Under the pieces are notes generated by a model. The model ran no database searches. It was not told where the DNA came from and saw only the letters and a program-made list of their open reading frames with translations. Positions 44,803 through 54,158 of a stretch of DNA of 64,000 bases are shown here, one piece after another. A program made the position numbers and the translations under genes. Source of the stretch: a virus; the IMG/VR virus record IMGVR_UViG_3300025120_000040, positions 1 through 64,000 of that record; one strand, written 5' to 3'. Each line of letters opens with the position of its first letter. The first letter of the stretch is position 1.

Positions 44803-47063
44803 TAACTTATAAATCCTTTAATCTTGTTCGTAATTTTGTTCTTGATCCTGCTCACGTTTGCAGAAGCAAGATCGATATATTTCCTACCAATACTAGTTAA
44901 GTTTGATTTGACGTCAGTGAAATCTTTTGCACTGTAGAATTTGGTTAGTTCACTTTTCAACACGATGAATGGCTCGCCGTTTATATCCACCACGCTGGAA
45001 GTCGGAACAGGATCTGATATGATCACTCCTTGATTGTTGAATCTGGTAAGGTTCAACACATTGGTGTACTTGCCATCTGTGAAGTTGTGTTCCACCTGTA
45101 CCACACGATACAGTCCACTGAATTCTGCTGACTGATCTTCCTGTAGTTCGTAAACACCTGTCTGGTCATTAAAGTCCGTAGGCATCCTGAAGTTCAGCAT
45201 TATGATCGGTTCCGCCACGTCCGTGTTGTAGCAACGTAACTCGCTGTTCCAAATCCTGTCCTTGTTGCGCCTCCAATAACCTATGTCCGGATCAGATGCC
45301 TTGCCGGCACCTCTTGCAAAGTTCTTGGCGTTTAGTGGGATGAACTGTGACTGGCTGATCCATGCGGGATCTCCCAAGATCTCCATCCTCACATTGACCA
45401 TGTCCGCCATGGGGTGTGTCAGTGAATCCAGAAACGAGTCCAACTGCGTTGGTGTGCCACCGGTCTTGGCCGTGCCCTCAGACTTGTTAGTGTCGGCGTG
45501 TGATCTAGTCAGAAGGTTACCGTCCGTGTTGTGGTCTGTTGCATTGGTACCGCCTGTGGCCTTGTCCGAGGCGTTTTCGATTTTGTTCTTACGATCTTCA
45601 GTTGCCTCGAAGTCTTTTAGTCGAGACTGGAAGTATGCCACTTTGTAGTTGATGTTCAAATCCATCACGTCCACGTTGTCGCCTGTGAATATGTAATTGT
45701 AGGTCTTGAAAACGAAATTCCTGAAGTTCTGACCTGTGCTGACGCCGGGTATGGACAAAGAGTAAGCGTGTATCTTGTATGGTTCAACATGGTAGTTGAT
45801 CTTCTTCCTGTCCATGGCACGTATGTTGTCGAAGTCACCCTCGACAGGCACCACGCTGGCCCGGATCTTGAAGTAGTCGAAATAGAAGTCCTGTGCCGCA
45901 TCTAGCACCCCCTCTGCACCACCCTTGAACTGTGCGACGTTCAGTGTCCTGTCCACCTTTTTCTTCCACTGGTCGAACTTCTTGTCCGAGTATGCAGGAT
46001 GGCCCTTCATGATCTCTTCTAGAATCTTGGTTATGGCGTTGGCGGAGTTGATCTTCATGTAGTCGGGTGGCACTGCTAGTTCATTCGCTACGTAGAATCC
46101 AGCGTCTGCGCCTGTGGCACCTTGAGTGGCCATGCCCTGTTGCTCTAGGTTCTCTGTCGTAATAAAAGCATCATTGATGCCCTTGCTGTCAAACGTGATG
46201 GTGTAAACATCCGGTTTCTCCGCTAATCCTGTTTTTTTCTCGTCCTCGTTCTGTTTGTTCAACAACTCCTCCAGTGCCTTGAACACGTCTGAAAGTCGTT
46301 TGCCGTCTGGCGACAGTGTTCCCGCTGTCCTTGGATAGTTGAATCTGTTCACATAGGCGAATTCGTTGTAGGGTATGGCCTTGACCGTATACACCGTACC
46401 GGCCTGGGTGACATCCATCTGCATGTCCACTAGTTTCACAGGTATCAGTCTTTTCATGTTCTGTGAATCTTTGGTCGATGCTTGTTTACCCAGCTCATCA
46501 AACCCTTTGAAGTCTATGGTCAACAGGAACGGAGCGTCCAGGTGATCTAGGAAACCGTTGTTGACCGCGGCACCACGTATCCTCTCCAACAGCGTTATGC
46601 CGGCTGGTTCAATTATCTCCATGGATATCTGTGTGACCGAGGTCAGCCTCCTCTTGTCGTTTAGGCCTGGTATGCTGTTCATTGTCACGTTCCTGATGTA
46701 AAGGTCCCTGTTCCTTCCCAGCGTCCGCCTACTTTTGAAGAGGGCCTCTTTTTGTCGTTTATTGAGGGTTGTGCCCTCTGTGGCCTTTGCCAAATCCGTG
46801 GCCGGTGAGCTTTGGTTCACGTCTGCGCCAATGCCAGAACTTCTGACTATGATGTCATGTGCTTTGGATTTCAGTAATGTTGGTGTGTCCTCGAGATCTC
46901 GCTGTGACAATGCACTCAATGTGAACAAAGAATTGTAAGAGGCGAACTGGTGCAGGCTGTTGGGGTCGTTGATAGTGGTGACGTAGGTGTCGTTGCCTTT
47001 GTTTAATGTACCCTTCTCTGTGATAGTTCCGGCAAAATCTGGACCGTTATATTCGTTAGCCAT
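44802..47063 (-). CDS. Large baseplate protein, candidate gp27-like hub subunit
   Basis: 753 residues. It lies immediately upstream of gp5, where the hub protein gp27 would be expected. Segments such as LERIRGAAVNNGFLDHLDAPFLLTIDFKGFDELG and NFVFKTYNYIFTGDNVDVMDLNINYKVAYFQSRLKDFE suggest beta-barrel hub domains. A Thr/Asp/Gly-rich linker follows about residue 470, and NLTRFNNQGVI lies near the end. T4 gp27 has about 390 residues, so the match is by position and style, not by clear sequence. It is a structural protein with confidence, but its exact T4 counterpart is not. Confidence 0.55.
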   Translation of the reverse strand: MANEYNGPDFAGTITEKGTLNKGNDTYVTTINDPNSLHQFASYNSLFTLSALSQRDLEDTPTLLKSKAHDIIVRSSGIGADVNQSSPATDLAKATEGTTLNKRQKEALFKSRRTLGRNRDLYIRNVTMNSIPGLNDKRRLTSVTQISMEIIEPAGITLLERIRGAAVNNGFLDHLDAPFLLTIDFKGFDELGKQASTKDSQNMKRLIPVKLVDMQMDVTQAGTVYTVKAIPYNEFAYVNRFNYPRTAGTLSPDGKRLSDVFKALEELLNKQNEDEKKTGLAEKPDVYTITFDSKGINDAFITTENLEQQGMATQGATGADAGFYVANELAVPPDYMKINSANAITKILEEIMKGHPAYSDKKFDQWKKKVDRTLNVAQFKGGAEGVLDAAQDFYFDYFKIRASVVPVEGDFDNIRAMDRKKINYHVEPYKIHAYSLSIPGVSTGQNFRNFVFKTYNYIFTGDNVDVMDLNINYKVAYFQSRLKDFEATEDRKNKIENASDKATGGTNATDHNTDGNLLTRSHADTNKSEGTAKTGGTPTQLDSFLDSLTHPMADMVNVRMEILGDPAWISQSQFIPLNAKNFARGAGKASDPDIGYWRRNKDRIWNSELRCYNTDVAEPIIMLNFRMPTDFNDQTGVYELQEDQSAEFSGLYRVVQVEHNFTDGKYTNVLNLTRFNNQGVIISDPVPTSSVVDINGEPFIVLKSELTKFYSAKDFTDVKSNLTSIGRKYIDLASANVSRIKNKITNKIKGFIS

Positions 47064-47066
47064 GGA

Positions 47067-47366
47067 TTATATCCCCAGGTCTTTGATCAGGTTCTCTTTC
47101 TTTGGCAACTGCACAGTCACCCCTGGTTTGAAATCATAAATGGGGTCTTCCAGTTGATCTGGATTTCTCTGTGCGAACACCCACCAAAGTCTCGGTGAGC
47201 CGTATAAGTCATAGGCCAACAGGTCTGGCCTGTATGCGTATGTTCTCTCTATGGTGTAACTTTGATCATCTTCTTCGGCTGTGAGTGTTCTAGGATTCAA
47301 GATACCCAAATAGTCTGCTACTTCTCTTGTTTCGAAATATGGTGATGTGTTTGAGTACTTGGCCAT
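47067..47366 (-). CDS. 53: Baseplate wedge subunit gp53-like
   Basis: 99 residues. The pattern YTIERTYAYRPDLLAYDLYGSPRLWWVFAQRNPDQLEDPIYDFKPGVTVQLP is the LysM-like core of gp53-type proteins. It has the conserved R-P-D-L-[LI]-[AS] and W-W-[VI]-[FI] motifs and a hydrophobic strand ending. gp53 joins wedges in the baseplate. The T4 protein is longer (196), so this is the conserved core only. It overlaps the upstream gene by one base. Confidence 0.8.
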   Translation of the reverse strand: MAKYSNTSPYFETREVADYLGILNPRTLTAEEDDQSYTIERTYAYRPDLLAYDLYGSPRLWWVFAQRNPDQLEDPIYDFKPGVTVQLPKKENLIKDLGI

Positions 47367-48190
47367 TAGATGAATCCTACCTCGTTACTTCCCTTGCCGT
47401 TAAGTTCTCCGTTCACGAATTTCTTCATTGAGAAGTTCTTAATGGAATCCCTGCTGTAGATCGGTGTCACCAGCACTGATATGTTTGACAGTGTGGGTGC
47501 CCATGTCTGTGATTCTCCCTGTTGGGCAGTTAAAAATTCACCTGCGTCTGGTCCATTTAATTCCTTGTAGGGTGTGCTTGTTTGTTTGGTAGAGATGTAA
47601 TCTATGCCCGGCCTTAATTCTACGTTGAATGTGTTTATTACCACAGGCACTTTATTGAACATGTGGTCTCCATAACCAAACAGGTGCATGATTGGTGGGG
47701 GATTTCCTTTAAGGCCATCTAGGCCATTCTCACTTCCAAAGAACATCTTTGTCGCGGTCCTTAGGAAATTCACAGTTGCCACCCAGTGCTTGGCATCGTC
47801 TTGATTCTGAACAGGAAATTCACCAATGATGTTCATTGAGTCCACCTGTGAGTTTTGATAGGCCTGGTGAGGGTAGTTGCTGTGTACCTGATCCATTGCG
47901 TTGTAGTTGGCAGAATGCTGTATCACAACCGCTGGAGTCAAGGGCCAGAAAATACCTTTTGCATCTGCTAAAGGTTTCATTATAGGATTGTTATCAAAAT
48001 CAAAAAATTTCGTCAAAGGTCCATCTGGCACTTGCAGTCTCACACGCCAGTCTGTTTTGTCGCTACGTCCGGACCACTTGGCCCTTGCTTGTACAATTCT
48101 CGAATCTGTGGAAATACCGGCACCCGTTAATCTACCCAGGGTCCTGTTGAATATACCCTGTCCCACATTCTTGATTATTTTTCCCAACAT
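47366..48190 (-). CDS. Baseplate/tail-tube-associated protein (gp48-like candidate)
   Basis: 274 residues. A positively charged N-terminus leads into WRVRLQVPDGP and a core with NIIGEFPVQNQDDAKHWVATVNFLRTATKMFFG, then PPPIMHLFGYGDHMFNKVPVVINTFNVELRPGIDYI. These resemble the tail-tube-like domain of tube-cap proteins (gp48/gp54) in marine myoviruses. It is the first gene after the late promoter at 48233-48240 and heads the baseplate operon. The assignment is by style and place, so moderate. Confidence 0.5.
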   Translation of the reverse strand: MLGKIIKNVGQGIFNRTLGRLTGAGISTDSRIVQARAKWSGRSDKTDWRVRLQVPDGPLTKFFDFDNNPIMKPLADAKGIFWPLTPAVVIQHSANYNAMDQVHSNYPHQAYQNSQVDSMNIIGEFPVQNQDDAKHWVATVNFLRTATKMFFGSENGLDGLKGNPPPIMHLFGYGDHMFNKVPVVINTFNVELRPGIDYISTKQTSTPYKELNGPDAGEFLTAQQGESQTWAPTLSNISVLVTPIYSRDSIKNFSMKKFVNGELNGKGSNEVGFI

Positions 48191-48232
48191 AAATGGTTGC
48201 TTTCCTTTGTAAAATTTCGTATACTTTAACTA

Positions 48233-48240
48233 TATTTATA
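48233..48240 (-). promoter_or_regulatory. T4-type late promoter of the baseplate/fibre operon
   Basis: The minus strand reads TATAAATA exactly, 42 bases upstream of the start at 48190. AAAGGA lies before the ATG. The site is in the divergent gap opposite the gp55 gene. gp55 would recognise this octamer, so the sigma gene and one of its own target promoters are adjacent. Confidence 0.75.
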
Positions 48241-48306
48241 GGCATTATTTAGGCACACTTAATTCGCCATACGGCACGAATCAACACAATATAAAGAGAA
48301 GCAATT

Positions 48307-49296
48307 ATGAAGAGAGTAAAGTACCTAAACAACAGAGATCTGCTATTACAGATACATGCCAGCAAGAATACATACTGCTCATACGTCACACCCGAGGACG
48401 CACAATATGACTTGATCTTACCCAACCTCAAAAAGGTCAACGCCAGTGCAGTGGCACAGGCACGTAAGGCAAAGGCCAAGAGACTCACACAGGAAGCGTG
48501 GGAGGATGCCAAGGCGGCAGGGCTCAAGAAGATAAAATTAGTGGACTACACAGTGAGTCCGAGGAAAATAGAAAAGACAGACCTAATTTTTAGAGTCATG
48601 ATGTTTGACCATGTGCCCATGGACAGCGAGAGAAAGAAGAATCCAAAAACAACAGCGGATCACCATTCTAAAGTTAACTTCCCTCCATTCCAACACTACA
48701 AGTTTGACAAAAAAGGCAAACTAGTTTGTATGGGAAAATCACACTGGGTGGGTGGTATGAGTAATGGACACTTCTCTGTGGATCACGGCAAGATGACTAA
48801 TCAACTGGCATTGATGTACATGAAGTTGTGTGAGAGATATGGAACAAGAGCCAACTGGAGAGGCTACACCTACAACGATGAGATGCAATCACAGGCACTG
48901 ATGCAACTGTCACAGATTGGATTACAGTTTGACGAATCTAAGTCAGACAATCCTTTCGCATACTACACGGCGGCCATAACAAACAGTTTCACGAGAATCT
49001 TGAACATCGAGAAAAAAAATCAAGCAATCAGAGACGACTTGTTAGAATTCAATGGGATGATGCCCAGTTTCACAAGACAGAATGAGAACACCACCGCAGG
49101 TCCATCATACAAGGAGATGATGAAGACAGCACATGGTGATGTGCATGAGGTCAACAAGACAACTCTAGCAAAACTGAATAAGAGATTCAAGAAGAAGGGC
49201 GAAAATCTAGACCTCAAGGAAGATTTCGAAGGGGTCAAGTTCAAGAACAAGATAGACATGACCAATCACAAACCAACAGTCAAGAAGAAGTGGTAA
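48307..49296 (+). CDS. 55: Late-transcription sigma factor gp55-like
   Basis: 329 residues, longer than T4 gp55 (185). The most sigma-like segment is in the middle: MQLSQIGLQFDESKSDNPFAYYTAAITNSFTRILNIEKKNQAIRDDLL, matching the NPF[AS]Y[FY]T.....F.R.[IL] helix pair of gp55-type sigma region 2. The N-terminal half, with many Lys/Arg and a GKSHWVGGMSNGHFS segment, appears to be an extension. It would direct host polymerase to the TATAAATA promoters. AGAGAAG lies close upstream of the ATG. It is immediately followed by gp47, 3 bases apart. Confidence 0.75.
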   Translation: MKRVKYLNNRDLLLQIHASKNTYCSYVTPEDAQYDLILPNLKKVNASAVAQARKAKAKRLTQEAWEDAKAAGLKKIKLVDYTVSPRKIEKTDLIFRVMMFDHVPMDSERKKNPKTTADHHSKVNFPPFQHYKFDKKGKLVCMGKSHWVGGMSNGHFSVDHGKMTNQLALMYMKLCERYGTRANWRGYTYNDEMQSQALMQLSQIGLQFDESKSDNPFAYYTAAITNSFTRILNIEKKNQAIRDDLLEFNGMMPSFTRQNENTTAGPSYKEMMKTAHGDVHEVNKTTLAKLNKRFKKKGENLDLKEDFEGVKFKNKIDMTNHKPTVKKKW

Positions 49297-49299
49297 TCA

Positions 49300-50322
49300 A
49301 TGGCGTTCTTTAAAAAGTTAGCCTGCTTCACGGACATACACTTCGGCCTTAAAGGCAACAGTCGTATACACAACGATGACTGCGAAGAGTTCGTGCAATG
49401 GTTCATATCACAGGCCAAGGCCGAAGGTTGTGAGACCTGTATATTCCTGGGAGATTGGCACCATCACAGGTCAGCAACAAATGTTTCCACGATGAACTAC
49501 ACAGTTTCAAACATGGAAAGACTGGGTGCGGCATTTGAAAATGTGTATGTGATCATGGGAAATCATGATCTGTATTACAGGGACAAGAGAGAAATCAACT
49601 CGATGGAATACATCAGGAACATTCCAAACATACACATTGTGAATGAATGGTTAGTGGAGGAGGATGTTGCAATCATACCGTGGGTTGTCGGAGACGAATG
49701 GAAAAAAATTGAGAAAATGAAACAGAAGTACGTGTTTGGACATTTCGAATTGCCTTACTTCAAAATGAACGCAATGGTAGAAATGCCGGATGTTGGCGGA
49801 ATACAAACAGATCATTTTGCAGGTTGTAAGCAAGTGTTTTCAGGACACTTTCATAAAAGACAGCAAATGAAAAACGTAACTTACATGGGTAATGCATTTC
49901 CACACAACTATGCAGACGCATGGGATGACGACAGAGGCATGATGATCATTGATTATGGAAAAGAACCCAAGTATATCAACTGGCCCGAGATGCCAAGATA
50001 TATCACAATAAAAGTGTCTGAATTACTAGAAGACCCAGACAAGTATCTAAAACCGAAGATGTATGTGAGGGTGACCTTAGACATAAAAATTAGTTACGAG
50101 GAGGCAAACTTTGTAAGAGAAACATTCATAGACAAATACCAATTGAGAGAACTACAACTAATACCAGAACAGGTGGACAATGCACAACAACCGCTAGTAG
50201 AAGTGCAGAAGTTTGACAGCGTCGATCAAATCGTTATCAAACAATTACAAGGTGTAGACTCAGAAGTCTATGACAAGAATGTATTAACAGCAATTTACAA
50301 CGATCTAGATGTCACAAATTAG
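49300..50322 (+). CDS. 47: Recombination endonuclease subunit gp47 (SbcD/Mre11-like)
   Basis: 340 residues, matching T4 gp47 (339). Calcineurin-like phosphoesterase motifs appear in order: FTDIHFG, LGDWHHHR (GD), VIMGNHDLYYR (GNHD), FGHFELP and SGHFHKRQ (GHxH). These residues bind two metal ions. With gp46 it forms the nuclease complex for end resection in recombination-dependent replication. All motifs are intact. Its stop overlaps by 14 bases the 54-residue ORF. Confidence 0.95.
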   Translation: MAFFKKLACFTDIHFGLKGNSRIHNDDCEEFVQWFISQAKAEGCETCIFLGDWHHHRSATNVSTMNYTVSNMERLGAAFENVYVIMGNHDLYYRDKREINSMEYIRNIPNIHIVNEWLVEEDVAIIPWVVGDEWKKIEKMKQKYVFGHFELPYFKMNAMVEMPDVGGIQTDHFAGCKQVFSGHFHKRQQMKNVTYMGNAFPHNYADAWDDDRGMMIIDYGKEPKYINWPEMPRYITIKVSELLEDPDKYLKPKMYVRVTLDIKISYEEANFVRETFIDKYQLRELQLIPEQVDNAQQPLVEVQKFDSVDQIVIKQLQGVDSEVYDKNVLTAIYNDLDVTN

Positions 50323-50473
50323 TAAAAAAAAATTAATAAAAGTTTTAAAGGGAGACCTTGAAGAACCTGTAACCAAACAATCACTCTTGGATCAACTTGC
50401 AAAACCTGTAACACAGGAAGAATGGTTAAGAGGATATAAAGAATGGAAGAAAAAACAACTTGCTAACAATTAA
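50309..50473 (+). CDS. Bridging small ORF between gp47 and gp46, 54 aa
   Basis: The ATG at 50309 overlaps the 3' end of gp47 and the frame ends 14 bases inside gp46. The peptide is basic and helical (ISKKKLIKVLKGDLEEPVTKQSLLDQLAKPVTQEEWLRGYKEWKKKQ). Its overlap at both ends would let ribosomes pass from gp47 to gp46 by reinitiation, useful because gp46 begins with TTG. It may be a functional small protein or mainly a coupling device. Confidence 0.6.
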   Translation: MSQISKKKLIKVLKGDLEEPVTKQSLLDQLAKPVTQEEWLRGYKEWKKKQLANN

Positions 50474-52235
50474 AGAACTAACAGTAAAGAACTTCATGAG
50501 TGTGGGCAACCAGGCCCAAGCAATTAACTTCGCCGACAAGAGCCTTGTGCTTGTGATCGGTGAGAACATGGATCTAGGTGGCGACGATGCAGGTGCTAGG
50601 AACGGCACAGGAAAGACCACAATCATTAATGCATTGAGTTACGTGTTCTTTGGAGAAGCTCTGACAAACATCAGGAGGGATAATCTAGTAAACAAGACCA
50701 ATGAGAAAGGCATGCTAGTTGGTGTTAAGTTTGTGAAAAATGGAATTACCTATACAATCGAGAGAGGGCGTAAGCCACAGATATTTAGATTCTATGCTAA
50801 CGACATAGAACAAAAAACGGAAAGCAACGAAGCACAAGGTGAGAACAGAGAAACACAAGTAGAAATAAACAAGTTGATGGGCATGACACACTCCATGTTC
50901 AAGAACATAATTGCGTTGAACACTTACACACAACCGTTCCTGTCGACGAAACAGGCAGAGCAGAGAGAGATAATCGAGCAGTTGCTTGGTATAACACTAC
51001 TTTCACAAAAAGCAGATCTGTTAAAGGAAAAACAGAAAGCAACAAAACAGATGCTTACTGAAGAAAAATTAAAAATAGATGCTAGGGTTGCCAGTAATGA
51101 AAAGATACAGGAGTCCATAGAAAGCCTACAGATAAGATCAAATGCTTGGGACAAACAGAAGCAGGAGGACATAAAAAGTTTCCAGGAAGCAATCGCAGAA
51201 TTAGAGAAAGTGGACAGTGAGATAGAGATAGCCAAACACAAAAAATTACAGAAACATACTGAGATGCAAACTGCGTTAAGAAGTCTGCAGAAAGAGAAAG
51301 CATATCATGAAGATTCGCTAACCAAAGCAGAAAGTACAGTAACTAAGACCGAAGCAGACTTGGAATACACTAAACAACAAAAATGTCCCACATGTGAACA
51401 ATCACTGCACGATGACAAGCACGAACTCTTGGTTGGAAAACTAAAAACACAACTTACAGAATCAACAGAATACGTGACAAAATTACAAAGTGACCTTGCA
51501 AAAATACAAGGGGGCATAGATGAGATCGGTGACCTTGGACAGATTCCAGACACGTATTATGATACCATAGACGAAGCGTACAATCACAAAGGTTCGTTGC
51601 AGGATCTAAAAAGACAGTTAGATCAAACTGAGAAAAAAGCAGACACATATGCTGAACAGATATCGGAGATGAAGAAATCTGCAATACAAAAATTAGATTA
51701 TGAGAAAGCAAACGAGCTAGAAGATCTGCACAGGCACCAGGACTTCTTATACAAACTGTTAACAGCAAAAGATTCATTCATAAGAACAAGAATCATAGAA
51801 CAGAATCTAACATATCTGAATCAAAGACTAGCATACTTCCTGGGCAAAGTAAAACTGCCACACACAGTCACCTTCCAATCAGACCTAACTGTGCGTATTG
51901 AGGAACTGGGCAGGGAACTGGATTTTGACAACTTGAGCAGGGGAGAAAGAAACAGGCTGATCCTAAGTTTAAGTTGGGCATTCAGAGATGTGTGGGAGAG
52001 CCTTTATCAACAGATCAACTTGTTGTTTATAGACGAACTCGTGGACGCTGGTATGGACATATCGGGTGTTGAAAGTTCTATGGCAGTGTTGAAGGACATG
52101 AGCAGGACACAGAAGAAGAATATTTTCTTAATATCCCACAAGGACGAACTGGTAAGTAGAGTAAATTCAGTATTAAAAGTTGTAAAAGAAAATGGATTCA
52201 CAAATTATGCTAACGACGTGGACATTATAGTGTAG
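50460..52235 (+). CDS. 46: Recombination endonuclease subunit gp46 (SbcC/Rad50-like)
   Basis: 591 residues, close to T4 gp46 (560). The start is a TTG at 50460; no in-frame ATG precedes it after the last stop, and the first ATG (residue 13) would remove the first conserved strand. Walker A is NGTGKT (residues 48-53). A long coiled coil surrounds the zinc-hook CPTC near residue 309. The ABC signature is LSRGERNRLILSLSWAF and Walker B is NLLFIDELVD. It is the ATPase partner of gp47 in DNA-end processing. Confidence 0.95.
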   Translation: MLTIKELTVKNFMSVGNQAQAINFADKSLVLVIGENMDLGGDDAGARNGTGKTTIINALSYVFFGEALTNIRRDNLVNKTNEKGMLVGVKFVKNGITYTIERGRKPQIFRFYANDIEQKTESNEAQGENRETQVEINKLMGMTHSMFKNIIALNTYTQPFLSTKQAEQREIIEQLLGITLLSQKADLLKEKQKATKQMLTEEKLKIDARVASNEKIQESIESLQIRSNAWDKQKQEDIKSFQEAIAELEKVDSEIEIAKHKKLQKHTEMQTALRSLQKEKAYHEDSLTKAESTVTKTEADLEYTKQQKCPTCEQSLHDDKHELLVGKLKTQLTESTEYVTKLQSDLAKIQGGIDEIGDLGQIPDTYYDTIDEAYNHKGSLQDLKRQLDQTEKKADTYAEQISEMKKSAIQKLDYEKANELEDLHRHQDFLYKLLTAKDSFIRTRIIEQNLTYLNQRLAYFLGKVKLPHTVTFQSDLTVRIEELGRELDFDNLSRGERNRLILSLSWAFRDVWESLYQQINLLFIDELVDAGMDISGVESSMAVLKDMSRTQKKNIFLISHKDELVSRVNSVLKVVKENGFTNYANDVDIIV

Positions 52236-52237
52236 AC

Positions 52238-53314
52238 ATGTTTTGCACACAACCGTTCAATCATATAGATGTTATTGTAGAAAACAGCAAAGTGATGTTG
52301 CAACCATGTAACGTTTGGGGCTCAAAAAAATTCAGCATAGAAGAATACAAAAATAGCATATCTCAATTAAAAGATACCATGGCAAGTTCCTACCATTATC
52401 CAGGATGTAGGATCTGCTGGGCTGAAGATAAAAAAAATATCCGATCCAGACGTGTGGCACAGAACCAATTCTCAGAGGATAACGAGTTATCAACACAAAA
52501 ACTACAAAGTCTAGGTGTGAGATATGGTACCTTGTGTAACAGCAAGTGCATGATTTGTAGTCATACTAGATCTTCGTCCTGGGTACCAGATGCAGAAAAA
52601 TTAGGGATCAAAATAGAAGAACAGTACAAGTACAAAAAAAACTTACTGCCCGGGGTTGATATTTTCTTTGATAATTTTGATCTAGATGATTTGAGATATG
52701 TGGAATTCCACGGCGGTGAACCGTTGATGCAAAGTTATCCTGCTGATTTCCTAAAGAAGATAAAAAAATTAGATCAGTTAATTGTGAAATTCAACACTAA
52801 CCTGACTGTGCTACCGTCGAACGACTTAAATGCATTATTGAAGAAATGTAAAAGAGTAGATTTCTTGTTAAGCGTTGACGACATAGGAGAGCGTTATGAG
52901 ATGTTGCGATATCCGGGTAAATGGGATATATTTGTAAAGAACATGGAAATAATAAAAAAACAAAATTATAGAACAATGGCGTACAATGCACTATCGTCAT
53001 TGAACATTTTTTATGCCGTAGAGTTTTACAAATGGGCAACGAAAAACTTTGGCACTGAGGTGCATTCTCAGTTTGTAGTTGACCAGGAACACTTAGATAT
53101 AAGTTATCTCCCGCAACAAGCCAAAAACATAGTATTAGAAAAAATAAAAAATTATAAAGGTAAAATATTTGATTCGATAAGGCAACAGTTGAACATACAA
53201 AAAGAAGACCGTAAAGAGGAATTATTAAAGTACATCAAAGATCTAGATCGTATTAGAAAAACAAACTACCCGGTCACTTTCAAGGAATGGTACACAATAT
53301 TAAACAAAAGATAG
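52238..53314 (+). CDS. Radical SAM protein with N-terminal twitch-like domain (copy 6)
   Basis: 358 residues. The cluster motif CNSKCMIC has Cys100, Cys104 and Cys107, followed by RSSSW; GGEP is FHGGEPLMQ. The N-terminal auxiliary module is FCTQPF (Cys3), QPCN (Cys24 only, without the second Cys) and GCRICW (Cys57, Cys60). GERYEMLRYPGKW is the signature shared with copies 1 and 7. It starts 2 bases after the gp46 stop, so it is read out with the recombination operon and looks inserted there. Substrate unknown. Confidence 0.85.
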   Translation: MFCTQPFNHIDVIVENSKVMLQPCNVWGSKKFSIEEYKNSISQLKDTMASSYHYPGCRICWAEDKKNIRSRRVAQNQFSEDNELSTQKLQSLGVRYGTLCNSKCMICSHTRSSSWVPDAEKLGIKIEEQYKYKKNLLPGVDIFFDNFDLDDLRYVEFHGGEPLMQSYPADFLKKIKKLDQLIVKFNTNLTVLPSNDLNALLKKCKRVDFLLSVDDIGERYEMLRYPGKWDIFVKNMEIIKKQNYRTMAYNALSSLNIFYAVEFYKWATKNFGTEVHSQFVVDQEHLDISYLPQQAKNIVLEKIKNYKGKIFDSIRQQLNIQKEDRKEELLKYIKDLDRIRKTNYPVTFKEWYTILNKR

Positions 53315-53330
53315 TATTTTCTGGCAACGC

Positions 53331-54158
53331 CTAAAATTTTCCGGATCTCAATAAATTACTCACACCAAAACTTTTATTTTCATCTCCTTTATGAACAACG
53401 TGTATTAAATTTGTTGGCTTAACACCTATACTATCACAAATTTTAAAATATTTTTCTCCATAGGTATTCCATCCATAGTCTCTTGGAATATTTTGCACAG
53501 CATATGCGCCACATGAACTTAAATTTCCGTTTGTGTGGGGTTGATAATAGTGATTAAACATAGTGATGCTGTCCATTGTTCTTTGTTTGCACCACCTTAG
53601 ACCAATTCTGTTCCATTGCATAGAATACTTACTGATACTCATTCCTACACTTGAAATAGACGGATGCTCAAAATCTATTTCTATCCCTTTAGACAAAGTT
53701 AACCAAGCCATGTCTATGTGAATGTCTATATTCTTTTGTTCACATTCTTTAAGAACATCATTCCATTCAGGTCTCAATCCACCCCATGTATAATGCGGCA
53801 GTGTTATGATCAATGGTTTATTTTTTTCAAGATTACCAACCTCAACTCCCCATTTACCCATGAAAGAATAATAGGCATATTCTTGATTGAGCACCTGAAA
53901 ACCATCAAATCCATGTTTTCCTACGAATGACTCTATATAATGAGTATTACCCATGGTAACATCCTTATAGGGGAAATTGCTTAATCCTTGTAAGTCGTTG
54001 ACTTTGGTAGAACTGAACCAGTCGTGTAAAATGGGTACGCAGTCTTTATTTTTCACATAAGGATGAGACTCTTCCAACCATTTGTTTTTAACATTATCTA
54101 GAAAATCATCGTGCAGTGGTATTAATTCTTGTGTAAGATTTTTATCAGAAATTATCAT
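53331..54158 (-). CDS. Miniature PLP-dependent aminotransferase-like protein
   Basis: 275 residues, against about 400 for fold-type I enzymes. A recognisable order of elements is present: TMGNTHYIESFVG (cofactor-loop-like), PLIITLPHYTWGG..., then IDIHIDMAWLTLSKG where a D-x-A-[WY] strand normally meets the cofactor, and SISKYSMQWNRIGLRW as the S-x-S-K...G-[LR]-R-x-G segment with the candidate Schiff-base lysine. The small domain is shortened. It may transaminate an amino acid or sugar for the surface pathway, or may be inactive. An ATGA overlap joins it to the upstream gene. Confidence 0.6.
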   Translation of the reverse strand: MIISDKNLTQELIPLHDDFLDNVKNKWLEESHPYVKNKDCVPILHDWFSSTKVNDLQGLSNFPYKDVTMGNTHYIESFVGKHGFDGFQVLNQEYAYYSFMGKWGVEVGNLEKNKPLIITLPHYTWGGLRPEWNDVLKECEQKNIDIHIDMAWLTLSKGIEIDFEHPSISSVGMSISKYSMQWNRIGLRWCKQRTMDSITMFNHYYQPHTNGNLSSCGAYAVQNIPRDYGWNTYGEKYFKICDSIGVKPTNLIHVVHKGDENKSFGVSNLLRSGKF

